A stretch of DNA of 45,395 nucleotides from Nitrospira sp. (GCA_005116775.1 SWDN01000004.1:130902-176296); one strand, 5' to 3'. Shown: positions 7,822-15,461, counted from the first letter of the stretch. Notes: a model not told the origin generated them from the sequence alone. A program made the numbers and translations.

Positions 7822-7951
7822 CCGGATGCTGAAAAAGTCCGCCAGCGGCGTTCTCGCCTTGAAAGCATCCTCAACGTAGCCCAGAGGCTACGCCTCCGGT
7901 GCTTTCATCGGCTGCGGCCTTGCGGACAGCCTTTTTGAGCATCCTGCTAGC
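7822..7951 (+). repeat. Palindromic intergenic element, copy B
   Basis: It begins CCGGATGCTGAAAAAGTCC immediately after the kinase stop codon and ends CTTTTTGAGCATCCTG. The apical hairpin is CGTAGCC-CAGA-GGCTACG, which differs from copy A by a compensatory base-pair change. An inner arm pair GAAAGCATCC / GGTGCTTTC is also visible. Confidence 0.88.
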
Positions 7952-8134
7952 CTGGCTCATCAAGACACGCTGCTGGTCTTTCAGAACCAATGCGGAATCT
8001 CTCGCACTCATCCTGAGAATTCTTTCTCGCCCTGCTCGGTGCAGTCCATGAAGCTGAGCGTCTCGCTCCTGTTGACTCGGAGGGTCTCGTGAACTTACTC
8101 TGCGAATGTATACTAGCCCGAGGAACTTTAAGGC

Positions 8135-9169
8135 ATGAAGACCTCTATGCCATTAGGCCGGCGAGAGTTTACACCAGGGGCCTTGCTCCGCAATCCACAT
8201 TTCATGACCGTGCTCCCAGGCCGTTGGCCTCGCCGAGCGCTTCTTGCCGGAGTCCCGACAGAGTCGCGGCTCTTCACCACCGAGGCGCACACCCAATTGC
8301 TCGGCTTCTGCCACTGGCAGCCAGATCGCACCGCATGCCAGACCGTGGTACTGGTGCATGGACTGGAAGGCTCCAGCGAGTCTCACTATATGCGCGGTAT
8401 CGCAGCAAAAGCCTATCGCGCAGGATGCAACGTAGTCCGGATGAACCAACGTACGTGCGGGGGAACCGAGCACCTCACACCGACGCTGTACAACAACGGC
8501 TTGAGTCAGGATTATCGAGCCATCGTTCATGAGTTGGCGCGCATGGATGGACTCAATCGCATCTGGCTTGTCGGCTATTCATTGGGAGGGAATCTCGTCC
8601 TAAAAGCAGCTGGAGAGGCCGGTTCGTCAGAAGCCGCGTTGGCCGGCACGATTGCGGTCTGCCCGACCATCGATCCGGCGCAATGCGCCAGGGCATTGGA
8701 GGCGCCTCGGAACTGGGTCTATCACCTTCACTTCTTGACCCAACTCAAGAGGCGCATGCGCCGGAAAGCGGCGCTCTTTCCCGGCAAGTGGGATCTCGCA
8801 GGACTCGACCGCATTCGCATCCTCAGCGAATTCGAGGACCGCTACACCGCCCCGGACGGGGGGTACGCCAGTGGCGCCGACTACTACGATCGATCGGGCG
8901 CATGCAATGTGCTCGACTCCATCGCCGTCCCCACCCTCATCATCACGGCACAAGACGACCCCTTCATTCCTTACTCCATGTTCACGGTGCCGGTGATTCA
9001 GCGCCACCCAAAGATCCGGGTGATTGCGCCTCGTCACGGAGGCCATTGCGGGTTCTTCCAATTGGCCCGAAACGGAGAAGATCCCTACTGGGCGGAGAAC
9101 CGGATTATGGATTTCCTGCTAGAACAGTCTTGCCCTACCGAGTCTTCCAACGTGTCAAGGCACACTTGA
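8135..9169 (+). CDS. YheT-family alpha/beta hydrolase
   Basis: A 344-residue protein of the YheT subgroup of alpha/beta hydrolases. The oxyanion region HGLEGSSES and the nucleophile elbow GYSLGGN (Ser149) are clear. The acid is likely in ITAQDDPF and the catalytic His in RHGGHCGFF near the C-terminus. Family members are putative esterases of unknown physiological substrate. The start ATG at 8135 follows AGGAACTTTAAGG. There is no signal peptide, so it is cytoplasmic. It stands alone in direction and converges with the USP gene ending at 9557. Confidence 0.88.
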   Translation: MKTSMPLGRREFTPGALLRNPHFMTVLPGRWPRRALLAGVPTESRLFTTEAHTQLLGFCHWQPDRTACQTVVLVHGLEGSSESHYMRGIAAKAYRAGCNVVRMNQRTCGGTEHLTPTLYNNGLSQDYRAIVHELARMDGLNRIWLVGYSLGGNLVLKAAGEAGSSEAALAGTIAVCPTIDPAQCARALEAPRNWVYHLHFLTQLKRRMRRKAALFPGKWDLAGLDRIRILSEFEDRYTAPDGGYASGADYYDRSGACNVLDSIAVPTLIITAQDDPFIPYSMFTVPVIQRHPKIRVIAPRHGGHCGFFQLARNGEDPYWAENRIMDFLLEQSCPTESSNVSRHT

Positions 9170-9556
9170 TCGAGATAGTCCTGCTTTAATGCCGTGAGGC
9201 CAGCGATTCGACGGCAATGCGTAACCGCGTGGTCAGCTTCGTCGCCGCAACCGGTTCTTCTGCCTCACGCGCGACTTCTTGGACTAGATGGGGAAATCTC
9301 TGCAGAATGCTCAAAAAAGCCGGACATCTCACCCGCCCAACCTCGGCGGATATTTCACCCACCCACCCTGAGTCTGCCAAGACAGACTCTTTGCCCCGGG
9401 ACGCGCCATTCCACAGGCAAGGCCGCAATAATCTATCCTTCAAGGGGGCGGAGGGAGCAGGCAGATTGTTCTTCACTGCGCGCATCGGACGAGCACATTC
9501 TTATCGTGCGCGTTCTGCGAGCAAGAAGAACGGTCTGCCTGCTCCCTCGCCCTGCT
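9170..9556. other. Convergent intergenic region with structured repeats
   Basis: Lies between the 3' ends of the hydrolase and the USP gene. It contains a half-element at 9303-9350 (CAGAATGCTCAAAAAAGCC followed by CATCTCACCCGCCCAACC, shared with the long element at 11864-12282) and a large stem-loop at 9453-9546. A minus-strand frame across 9186-9485 is built partly from repeat sequence and is not called. Confidence 0.6.
9453..9546. terminator. Long stem-loop, possible bidirectional terminator
   Basis: The arms 9453-9474 and 9525-9546 are 22 bases each and pair at 20 positions (GGGAGCAGGCAGA... with ...TCTGCCTGCTCCC). The 50-base interior contains a smaller GCAC/GTGC hairpin. It sits between two convergent genes, where termination of both would be useful, but there is no T-tract. 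It could also be a degenerate miniature mobile element or an RNA. Confidence 0.5.
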
Positions 9557-10426
9557 TCATACATGAAACGCCAGCACCGGACAGGGAGTCTTGTGCAAGA
9601 CAGCATGGGACGTGCTGCCGAGCACGAAGCGGGTGATTCCCTTCCGGCCCCTTGTGCCCATCAAAATCAAATCCGATCGCAGCGTGGCCGCTTGTTGCAG
9701 GATCATGGTAGAGGGTATCCCGACCACGGCGACTCCATGCGCCTGATAACCGATGGCGCGTAGACGTTCCGCCACACCCTCAATGTACTCGGTTTGTTTC
9801 TCCAGCATCTCGGTGGCGGCGGCAGCGGCAGCTTCTGCTGCACCGATCGTCCATGGCGGCTCTGTCCAAGGGAAGACCGTCATCAACGTCAACTCGACTG
9901 CTTCGTGAAACGGCTTGAGTTGCAGAAAACGAAATGCGGCTTCCGCGTCTGGTGGACCTTCGAGAGGCAGGAGTATCTGTTTCATGGCTTTGACCGGGCC
10001 GTTCACGATCAACGTGGCGCAAGGGGCCAGGGTCAGGATGTGGTGCGACACACTGCCGAGCACCCGTTCTTTGACAGGACCAAGGCCCCGCGCTCCCATC
10101 ACGATGAGATCGGCTTTCTGCGCCTCAGCCATCGACAGGATCACTTCTGTAGGAGATCCGATTTCAAGGTGTTTCACCGTGGAACCTGCATGCAGCGGGA
10201 GGAGGGACTGAACCCGTTTGAGCAGCCGCTCGCCATCTTCTCGCATGCTTTGCTCAAGGGACTTATAGAGTTCCTCTGCTGCTTCCGGCATCATTTCAGC
10301 GTACGCCGGTCTGGGGACATTCAACGCATGAAGCAGGGTAAGCCGCTCCGCCCGGGCTATGTATTTCATGAGGTGAACGGCCTCATAGGAATTATCCGAT
10401 CCGTCGACCGCAAGTACTATGTTCAT
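9557..10426 (-). CDS. Tandem-domain universal stress protein
   Basis: A 289-residue protein made of two UspA domains. Each domain shows the ATP-binding signature G-2x-G-9x-G(S/T): GARGLGPVKERVLGSVSH in the first (about residues 114-131) and GTRGRKGITRFVLGSTSH in the second (about residues 257-274). It begins with the typical strand MNIVLAVDGSDNS. USPs are cytoplasmic and support survival under starvation, energy or oxidative stress; direct function here is unknown. The start ATG is at 10426 with GGAG eight bases upstream. It is the only USP of the window on the minus strand. Confidence 0.92.
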   Translation of the reverse strand: MNIVLAVDGSDNSYEAVHLMKYIARAERLTLLHALNVPRPAYAEMMPEAAEELYKSLEQSMREDGERLLKRVQSLLPLHAGSTVKHLEIGSPTEVILSMAEAQKADLIVMGARGLGPVKERVLGSVSHHILTLAPCATLIVNGPVKAMKQILLPLEGPPDAEAAFRFLQLKPFHEAVELTLMTVFPWTEPPWTIGAAEAAAAAATEMLEKQTEYIEGVAERLRAIGYQAHGVAVVGIPSTMILQQAATLRSDLILMGTRGRKGITRFVLGSTSHAVLHKTPCPVLAFHV

Positions 10427-10455
10427 CGAAGACGCTCCTTGAAAGACCGTTATGT

Positions 10456-10531
10456 GGTTTGTCTGGTTTTTGGTTGAACGAAACTAACCAGCTAAACAAA
10501 ACAAATCAGATCAACCAGATAACCAGACAGG
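10456..10531. repeat. Word-type inverted repeat (AACCAGA family)
   Basis: The left arm TTTGTCTGGTTTTTGGTTGA matches the reverse complement of the right arm TCAACCAGATAACCAGACAGG except for a two-base indel. The loop repeats the CTAAACAAAACAAATC words. Confidence 0.72.
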
Positions 10532-10584
10532 TAGTTTCGCACCGTACAGAATCTCAGCAAGTCCAATGCCGTCTTGCGAGTTTG

Positions 10585-10640
10585 GAGTTGTGAGTTCTAA
10601 GTGTTGAGTTCTAAGTCACAACTCATCACTCAACACTGAA
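10585..10640. repeat. Word-type inverted repeat (AGTTGTGAGTT family)
   Basis: GAGTTGTGAGTTCTAAGTG followed by TTGAGTTCTAAGTC forms one arm and ACAACTCATCACTCAACACT the other. The arms are permutations of the same short words. Confidence 0.68.
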
Positions 10641-10861
10641 AATTCCTTGCCCGCTGTCGCCTTCTGCTACAGCAGAGAAATTCGAGCTGTAGCAGGACAC
10701 CCCTGCTCACAATGCAAAGAGCCGATGGCAGATGGCGCATGGTCTGACAAGAAAGACGAAGTCTATGTTTCCGCTAAGCTATCAGCCTTCAGCCTTCAGT
10801 CTAGATCGGGTGGCACTGGCCTTGCTGATAGCGGGAATGAGTCATTCCTTTGGGAGATCGC

Positions 10862-11347
10862 ATGGCGGAACCGTTCTGTACCAGAATGCTTGTACCGGTG
10901 GATTTTTCTTCTTGTTCGGAAGAAGCCTTTCGCGTCGCCTTGACCCTTGCCCGGACCTTTCAGGCTGAATTGCTGTTGCTGCACGTGATCGACACAAGCG
11001 CTCTGGCGGCTTTCAACCGCCTTGGGTTGCTGGCTGTGCCCTCCGACGCACAAGCCCAGAAGCGGCGCCTAAGGCATCACGCCCGTCTGAATACGAGGCG
11101 GTTGCTCGATTCGGAAACGACCAAGGGCGTGAAAATCACCAGGGTGCTGGTGGAAGGAGTGCCTTTTGTGGAGATTGCAAAAATAGTCCGGGTGGAAAAA
11201 GTCAACCTCGTGGTATTGGGCAGTTATGGGGGGCGGTCGGATAGTGTCGATAAAATATTCTTCGGCAGTACGGCAGAACGGGTGGTGCGGACCGCAGGTT
11301 GTCCGGTGTTGACTGTTCCGCTGCCGCCTAAGCCGAGTCGTGCGTGA
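10862..11347 (+). CDS. Single-domain universal stress protein
   Basis: A 161-residue single UspA domain. It starts with RMLVPVDFSSCSEEA and carries the nucleotide-binding signature GSYGGRSDSVDKIFFGSTAE near residues 122-141. The ATG at 10862 is chosen because GGGAG lies five bases before it; a TTG four codons earlier is in frame. The last codons overlap the left arm of a GTGAAATGTGAAACG inverted repeat, so the C-terminus and stop lie at a repeat boundary. It probably shares a transcript with the cupredoxin gene 83 bases downstream. Confidence 0.9.
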   Translation: MAEPFCTRMLVPVDFSSCSEEAFRVALTLARTFQAELLLLHVIDTSALAAFNRLGLLAVPSDAQAQKRRLRHHARLNTRRLLDSETTKGVKITRVLVEGVPFVEIAKIVRVEKVNLVVLGSYGGRSDSVDKIFFGSTAERVVRTAGCPVLTVPLPPKPSRA

Positions 11348-11402
11348 AATGTGAAACGTTTCGGAGGAAGAGCATTCGGCAGCCCTACATTTCACGTTTC
11401 AC
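11344..11402. repeat. Word-type inverted repeat (GTGAAACGTGAAATG family)
   Basis: Left arm GTGAAATGTGAAACGT (11344-11359) and right arm ACATTTCACGTTTCAC (11387-11402) pair at 14 of 16 positions plus one wobble. The left arm contains the stop codon of the USP gene. Confidence 0.75.
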
Positions 11403-11430
11403 CTTTTATGGTTCTGAGAAGGAGGAATAC

Positions 11431-11856
11431 ATGAACAGTCAGAAGTTGCAGTGGGGATGGGTTCTTGTGCTTGCTGTCACGTGCGGGTTCTGGTGGGAAG
11501 CGACAGAGCCGATTTTCGCTCAGTCGGAACAAGTCGTCGAGGTCACGATCAAGGATTTCAAGTTCGTCACGAAGCAGGGAGTGCTCCGCCTCGGGTTTCC
11601 CACGGTGATTAAGGTCAAGAACGAAGCTGCCGAACGGCACGATTTTGGCTCGACCATGTTCGAGGGCCTTCCGACTCAGATCGAGAAGGATGGGGTGATT
11701 GTGTATGGTCGAGGGTTGGGTGGAGTGTTTCTCGATCCCAAGCGGGATGCGGCCATTCGGTTCAACATGTCGCGGCCCGGCCGTCATGAGTTCCGGTGCT
11801 CGATCCATCCGAATATGACGGGGGAGTTGCTGTTACTCAGCGCAGAGGCGGTGTAA
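11431..11856 (+). CDS. Exported cupredoxin-like copper protein
   Basis: A 141-residue periplasmic protein with a signal peptide (residues 1-30, cleavage near IFAQS). The mature part is a cupredoxin fold with the classical type-1 copper ligand pattern: His70 (ERHDF), Cys123 (FRCS), His126 (IHPN) and Met129. It probably carries electrons or binds copper in the periplasm. The start is firmly placed by AAGGAGG ahead of ATG 11431; an upstream extension of the frame crosses a repeat and is rejected. It is followed after seven bases by the long terminal-inverted-repeat element. Confidence 0.88.
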   Translation: MNSQKLQWGWVLVLAVTCGFWWEATEPIFAQSEQVVEVTIKDFKFVTKQGVLRLGFPTVIKVKNEAAERHDFGSTMFEGLPTQIEKDGVIVYGRGLGGVFLDPKRDAAIRFNMSRPGRHEFRCSIHPNMTGELLLLSAEAV

Positions 11857-11863
11857 AAATTTG

Positions 11864-12282
11864 CAGGTTGCTGAAAAAGGGGAGGGATGGAGCCTGATGA
11901 TCTTCTGTGCTCGCGCAACGCGCGGCCTCAGAAGGATGGGGAGAGAGCGGCCAGGTGCCCTTCTTGCTCGCAGAACGCGCACGGTGAAATGGTGCTCGTT
12001 CGATGCGCGCAGTAAATGGCGACCTTGGCCACTCTCTTGAAGAGATGTAAAGAGGATTGGAAGGCCCTCGCCCGGGCTAGTGGCACGTCTCGGCGTGCCA
12101 GTGGGTGGGCGGGTGAGAAAGTTGTGCGCAGTTGAAGATCAATCAGCCCCCATCCTTAGAGAGAGAACGAGCAAGCTTGGAAGAACTATTGTAGTCGCTC
12201 GTTGCGGCCTTGACTGCGGAACGGTGCGTCTTGGCGCGCCGGGGTTGGGCGGGTGAGATGTCAGGCCTTTTTGAGCAGCCTG
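11864..12282. mobile_element. 419-bp element with terminal inverted repeats (MITE-like)
   Basis: Bounded by CAGGTTGCTGAAAAAGG on the left and CCTTTTTGAGCAGCCTG on the right; these are inverted copies with only a few mismatches and match the ends of the 125-nt palindromic elements. Inside, two related segments occur: GTGGCACGTCTCGGCGTGCC with GGGCGGGTGAGAAAGT (12080-12122), and GGTGCGTCTTGGCGCGCC with GGGCGGGTGAGATGT (12223-12261). No transposase frame is present, so it would be non-autonomous. The region contains no supported gene. Confidence 0.65.
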
Positions 12283-12307
12283 CGGAGAATGGGAGGAGAC
12301 AAAGCCA

Positions 12308-13264
12308 GTGATCAAGCGGATTTTATTTGCCACTGATTTTTCACGATGGGCTCGGCGGGCGGAGGACTATGCCTGCGCACTGGCCTGTTCGTGGAAGGCG
12401 AGCTTGACGGTCCTTAGCGTCGCGGAATTTCCACCGGGGCTCAATCCCGATTACCCCATCAATCAGCAATACTTGGCTGATCTGCTCAAAACCGCATCGT
12501 CGAAGCTCGTCGACCTCAAAGGCCGTGCGGAGCGGCGCGGGATTGCGGTCACGACCAGGGTGGCTACGGGAATTCCAAGCGAAGAGGTGATTGCCGCGGC
12601 GCGGGCTGAGGGGTCAGACCTCATCATCGTAGGGACCAGGGGGAAGACCGGCCTTGCGCACGTGTTGTTGGGCAGTACTGCCGAGCGAGTCATTCGCGGA
12701 GCCCCTTGCCCCGTGCTGGCGGTGAAGACGGAGCCGGAGGACAATGAAGATGAGGGTGTCCCGTCGAGACCTGTCACACCGGAGCGTATCCTCGTGCCGG
12801 TCGACTTTTCCGATTGTTCGCTCGATGCATTGGCGTATGCCTCGGTGGTGGCGCAACAGGCAGGGGCTTCTCTCATGTTGCTGCATGTCTTGGAACCGGT
12901 GTCGTATGGGTTGGACTTTACCCTCGATTTCAGCAGGACACGGCAAGCGGAATCCCAGATCTGGACGAAACGACTGGAGGAGTTGGTGTTCTCCCATCAG
13001 CGTCCAGATATGCCGGTGGAGTATCGATTACGAGGGGGCTTGCCGGCCGATTCAATCTTAGACTCAGCCCAGACTCTGCCCTGCGACCTCATCGTCATGG
13101 GCACGCACGGGCGCCGTGGGATTTCACACACCATCTCCGGCAGCGTCGTGGAAGCCGTCTTGCGAAAAGCCCGCTGTCCTGTCGTCGCGGTGCGTAGTCA
13201 AAAGTTTGGACCAAGTCATCGGCAGACGGTTCCGGAAGACATCTCTCCCACGAATCATCATTAA
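12308..13264 (+). CDS. Tandem-domain universal stress protein
   Basis: A 318-residue protein with two UspA domains joined by an acidic linker (EPEDNEDEG, near residue 145). The signatures are GTRGKTGLAHVLLGSTAE in the first domain and GTHGRRGISHTISGSVVE in the second. The start is GTG at 12308 behind GGAGGAG. The gene ends 14 bases before the DUF2934 gene, so it probably leads the operon that continues into formate dehydrogenase. It is likely cytoplasmic and nucleotide binding; its target is unknown. Confidence 0.92.
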   Translation: MIKRILFATDFSRWARRAEDYACALACSWKASLTVLSVAEFPPGLNPDYPINQQYLADLLKTASSKLVDLKGRAERRGIAVTTRVATGIPSEEVIAAARAEGSDLIIVGTRGKTGLAHVLLGSTAERVIRGAPCPVLAVKTEPEDNEDEGVPSRPVTPERILVPVDFSDCSLDALAYASVVAQQAGASLMLLHVLEPVSYGLDFTLDFSRTRQAESQIWTKRLEELVFSHQRPDMPVEYRLRGGLPADSILDSAQTLPCDLIVMGTHGRRGISHTISGSVVEAVLRKARCPVVAVRSQKFGPSHRQTVPEDISPTNHH

Positions 13265-13278
13265 CCAAGGAGTCTGCG

Positions 13279-13503
13279 ATGACAACCGCAACGAAACCCA
13301 TAAAGAAAATTAAACTTTCGACACGAAACCCTTTGGGAGCATCGCCACAAGCCATCGAATTACCAGATGGCATGAGGGAACGGATTTCGAGGAAAGCGTT
13401 CAAATTGTGGGAAGAGCGAGGCTATCGGGACGGACACGATCTTGAAGACTGGCTCGATGCCGAGGCCATCGTGATGGAAGAAATTCATGAAGCTCGCGAG
13501 TGA
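13279..13503 (+). CDS. DUF2934 family small protein
   Basis: A 74-residue protein with the DUF2934 motif in its second half: RISRKAFKLWEERGYRDG, then HDLEDWLDAEA. The family is a short helical domain of unknown role, frequent in proteobacterial and related genomes. AAGGAG precedes the ATG by six bases. Its 3' end overlaps the next gene by 17 bases in another frame, so the two are coupled. Position between a USP and the formate dehydrogenase genes suggests stress-linked regulation, but this is inference. Confidence 0.85.
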   Translation: MTTATKPIKKIKLSTRNPLGASPQAIELPDGMRERISRKAFKLWEERGYRDGHDLEDWLDAEAIVMEEIHEARE

Positions 13504-14869
13504 AACGACAGCCGGTCTTTGGGTGCCTCTTGTCCCTTTGCTCTACGCGTTGCTCGCTCGGTTGGAATCCCTTTCGTTGGAGCCGGGGGTGGCTGTCCAG
13601 CGGCAGATCGCACTGCAGCTCGCTCTCCAGCCCTATTTTGAGGGCGGTGAGGGGGCGCTGTTGTTCCCGCTACCACAGGAAACGGAATTAGCCAACCTTT
13701 TACTTTACGCCGACTTCTACCCGCAGGACGGGCAACTGACGTTGATCGAGCAGTTGCGCGACGTCATCACAGAGCATATTCCACAAGAAGAGCGTGAGTG
13801 GCTGGATCCGCTGAAACATTCCTATCTCGATCTGGCAGAATTTCTGTCGATGGACGAGCAGGGCCAGCGGTTGATTTTCCGATCGCTCGGAGATGCGCGG
13901 GTCTATCGCGTGCCGGATGGGCCATTCCGCAAGGAACTGCGGCCTGGGCAAGTGCTTCTCACGCGGCTGATCCGCGAGCCGGGCGATGTGGAGTGGGAGC
14001 GGGCGGTGATTGCCGGCGCCGTGATCGTATTGTCCAACGAGGATGGAAAGGGCCTGCTGAACGCCACGCTCGACTACCGGCGGCAGGTAGAAATTTCCGC
14101 CGGGTCCTTCGAACTCGGCGAGTGGCCGGAATTCGCCAAGCGCTATGGGCATGTACTGTTGTGGACCTTTGCCCGTATGCGGTTTGCCGCACTCATTGAA
14201 GCCGTGAACAGTATTCACTATGTGGCAGAAGGGGGGCAGCCCTATCTCTATGCCTTGGCCCTCTACGATCATGCCGAGTACGGATACATGAATGACATGC
14301 TCGCAGGCCTTGAAGGATTCGAGCGTGAAGCGGCGATCTCCTCACTCAATGTAACCGCAATCTCGAAGAACGCGCAGCACTTTGTGCAGCGAGAGGTGGT
14401 CGGCGCCGTAGAGTCCGCGGTGGTTGCAAGACTGATCCTCACGGCGCCCCAGCTGTGGGTGGAGTGCGATTCGCGAGAGCGGCTCGATGCCGTCAAGCAC
14501 AAGCTGGCGGCGACGTTCGGATTCTCTCTTCATTTCCGTGGCGAGACCTGCACGCCACCGCCTCGACACATCAAGGAGTCGGACTTGGCTACCGAAGAGC
14601 CTCTGACCTTGACGATTACGGCTGAAGAAGGCCGAGCGTTCGTAAACAGTTTCATGGAAACTCTCTACTTAGAGTGGGCGGAACGGGCTTGCCCGTCGCT
14701 CGGGGATCACATGCCGCGCCACGTCGCCACGTCAGCAGCCGGCCGCGAGCAGGTTGCTGCCTTGATTGCCGACATGGAGCGCCACGACCCAGGTGTGAGG
14801 CGCATGGGGCAGGCATCGTTTGATTACAACAAGCTGAGAGCCCATGTTGGGTTAGATGAGGTCAGTTGA
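13487..14869 (+). CDS. Unknown 460-aa protein of the formate dehydrogenase operon
   Basis: A 460-residue protein I do not recognise. No signal peptide or clear transmembrane helix is seen; the N-terminal LWVPLVPLLYALLARLESL is amphipathic rather than membrane spanning. The middle (about residues 110-300) contains aromatic-rich helical segments (GHVLLWTFARMRFAAL, YLYALALYDHAEYGYM). No cysteine-cluster or nucleotide-binding motif is present. It overlaps the upstream DUF2934 gene by 17 bases and the downstream fdsG by one base (TGATG), so it is translated together with the dehydrogenase subunit. A role as accessory or regulatory factor of formate dehydrogenase is inferred only from this coupling. 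Confidence 0.82.
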   Translation: MKLASETTAGLWVPLVPLLYALLARLESLSLEPGVAVQRQIALQLALQPYFEGGEGALLFPLPQETELANLLLYADFYPQDGQLTLIEQLRDVITEHIPQEEREWLDPLKHSYLDLAEFLSMDEQGQRLIFRSLGDARVYRVPDGPFRKELRPGQVLLTRLIREPGDVEWERAVIAGAVIVLSNEDGKGLLNATLDYRRQVEISAGSFELGEWPEFAKRYGHVLLWTFARMRFAALIEAVNSIHYVAEGGQPYLYALALYDHAEYGYMNDMLAGLEGFEREAAISSLNVTAISKNAQHFVQREVVGAVESAVVARLILTAPQLWVECDSRERLDAVKHKLAATFGFSLHFRGETCTPPPRHIKESDLATEEPLTLTITAEEGRAFVNSFMETLYLEWAERACPSLGDHMPRHVATSAAGREQVAALIADMERHDPGVRRMGQASFDYNKLRAHVGLDEVS

Positions 14870-15339
14870 TGACGACTCGGCACAAGACTCAGCTCGCTGA
14901 GACACTCAAAACCGGCCGCCCTGTGCCACCAGACAAGCCGAACATCCTCAAGACGCTTCTGACTGTGCAGTCTACTCTGGGCCATGTGCCTGCGAATGTC
15001 ATCTCTCAAATTGCGCAGGTGTTAGGTGTGACGGATGCTCAAGTTGCCGGTGTCTTGTCCTATTATCCCGACCTCCGGACTCAGTCACCCGGCCGACACC
15101 TCATTCGTGTCTGCACGGGCGAATCCTGCACAGCTAACCATGGCGGGCTGGTCCTTCGCGCAATTCAAGATTGCGTCCGCAATGTAATCGGAGACAGCGC
15201 GCAGTCAGAGCGGTTCACTGTGGAACGGATGTCCTGCGCGGGGAACTGTGCAGTATCGCCGACCGTGATGATCGATGGAGACTTCTGTGGACGAGTGAGT
15301 CCTTCCGATGTGTCGTCGCTTCTGGAGCGCTATAGATAG
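14869..15339 (+). CDS. fdsG: NAD-dependent formate dehydrogenase gamma subunit (NuoE-like)
   Basis: A 156-residue thioredoxin-like [2Fe-2S] subunit homologous to NuoE/HoxE. The four cluster cysteines are Cys82 and Cys87 (CTGESC) and Cys123 and Cys127 (CAGNC). The N-terminal helical part (ILKTLLTVQSTLGHVP) is typical. In Fds-type complexes this subunit passes electrons with the FMN subunit FdsB. The ATG at 14869 overlaps the preceding stop by one base. The stop TAG (15337-15339) is followed directly by palindromic element C, which separates fdsG from fdsB. Confidence 0.92.
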   Translation: MTTRHKTQLAETLKTGRPVPPDKPNILKTLLTVQSTLGHVPANVISQIAQVLGVTDAQVAGVLSYYPDLRTQSPGRHLIRVCTGESCTANHGGLVLRAIQDCVRNVIGDSAQSERFTVERMSCAGNCAVSPTVMIDGDFCGRVSPSDVSSLLERYR

Positions 15340-15461
15340 CAGGATGCTGAAAAAGTCCGCCAGCGGCGTTCTCGCGTCGCTCAGAGGCTCAACGTACCGA
15401 AGCGTACGCCTCGTCTCTTCGCTCGCTGGGGCCTTGCTGGACAGCCTTTTTGAGCATCCTG
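15340..15461 (+). repeat. Palindromic intergenic element, copy C
   Basis: It starts CAGGATGCTGAAAAAGTCC right after the fdsG stop and ends CCTTTTTGAGCATCCTG-like. The apical stem here is CGTAC/GTACG. It lies inside the formate dehydrogenase operon, so a structured RNA would form between fdsG and fdsB. A further 79 bases lead to the fdsB start. Confidence 0.88.

Larger units (their letters stand above)
10427..10861. other. Divergent intergenic region with word-type hairpins
   Basis: About 435 bases between divergent USP genes with no convincing coding frame. It holds inverted repeats at 10456-10531 (GGTTTGTCTGG / CCAGATAACCAGACAGG) and 10585-10640 (GAGTTGTGAGTT / ACAACTCATCACTCAACACT), and a single CAGCCTTCAGCCTTCAG arm at 10782-10798. 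Promoters for both USP genes should lie here, but I could not pick a convincing pair of boxes. Confidence 0.55.

Noticed and set aside
8072-8127. TTGACT and TATACT boxes upstream of the YheT gene considered as a promoter
   Set aside because: The spacing is about 31 bases, far from the 16-18 needed, and no better -35 box fits the TATACT.
9186-9485. Minus-strand 99-codon frame between YheT and USP genes
   Set aside because: Part of it is repeat-element sequence and part of a stem-loop arm; no ribosome-binding site or family similarity.
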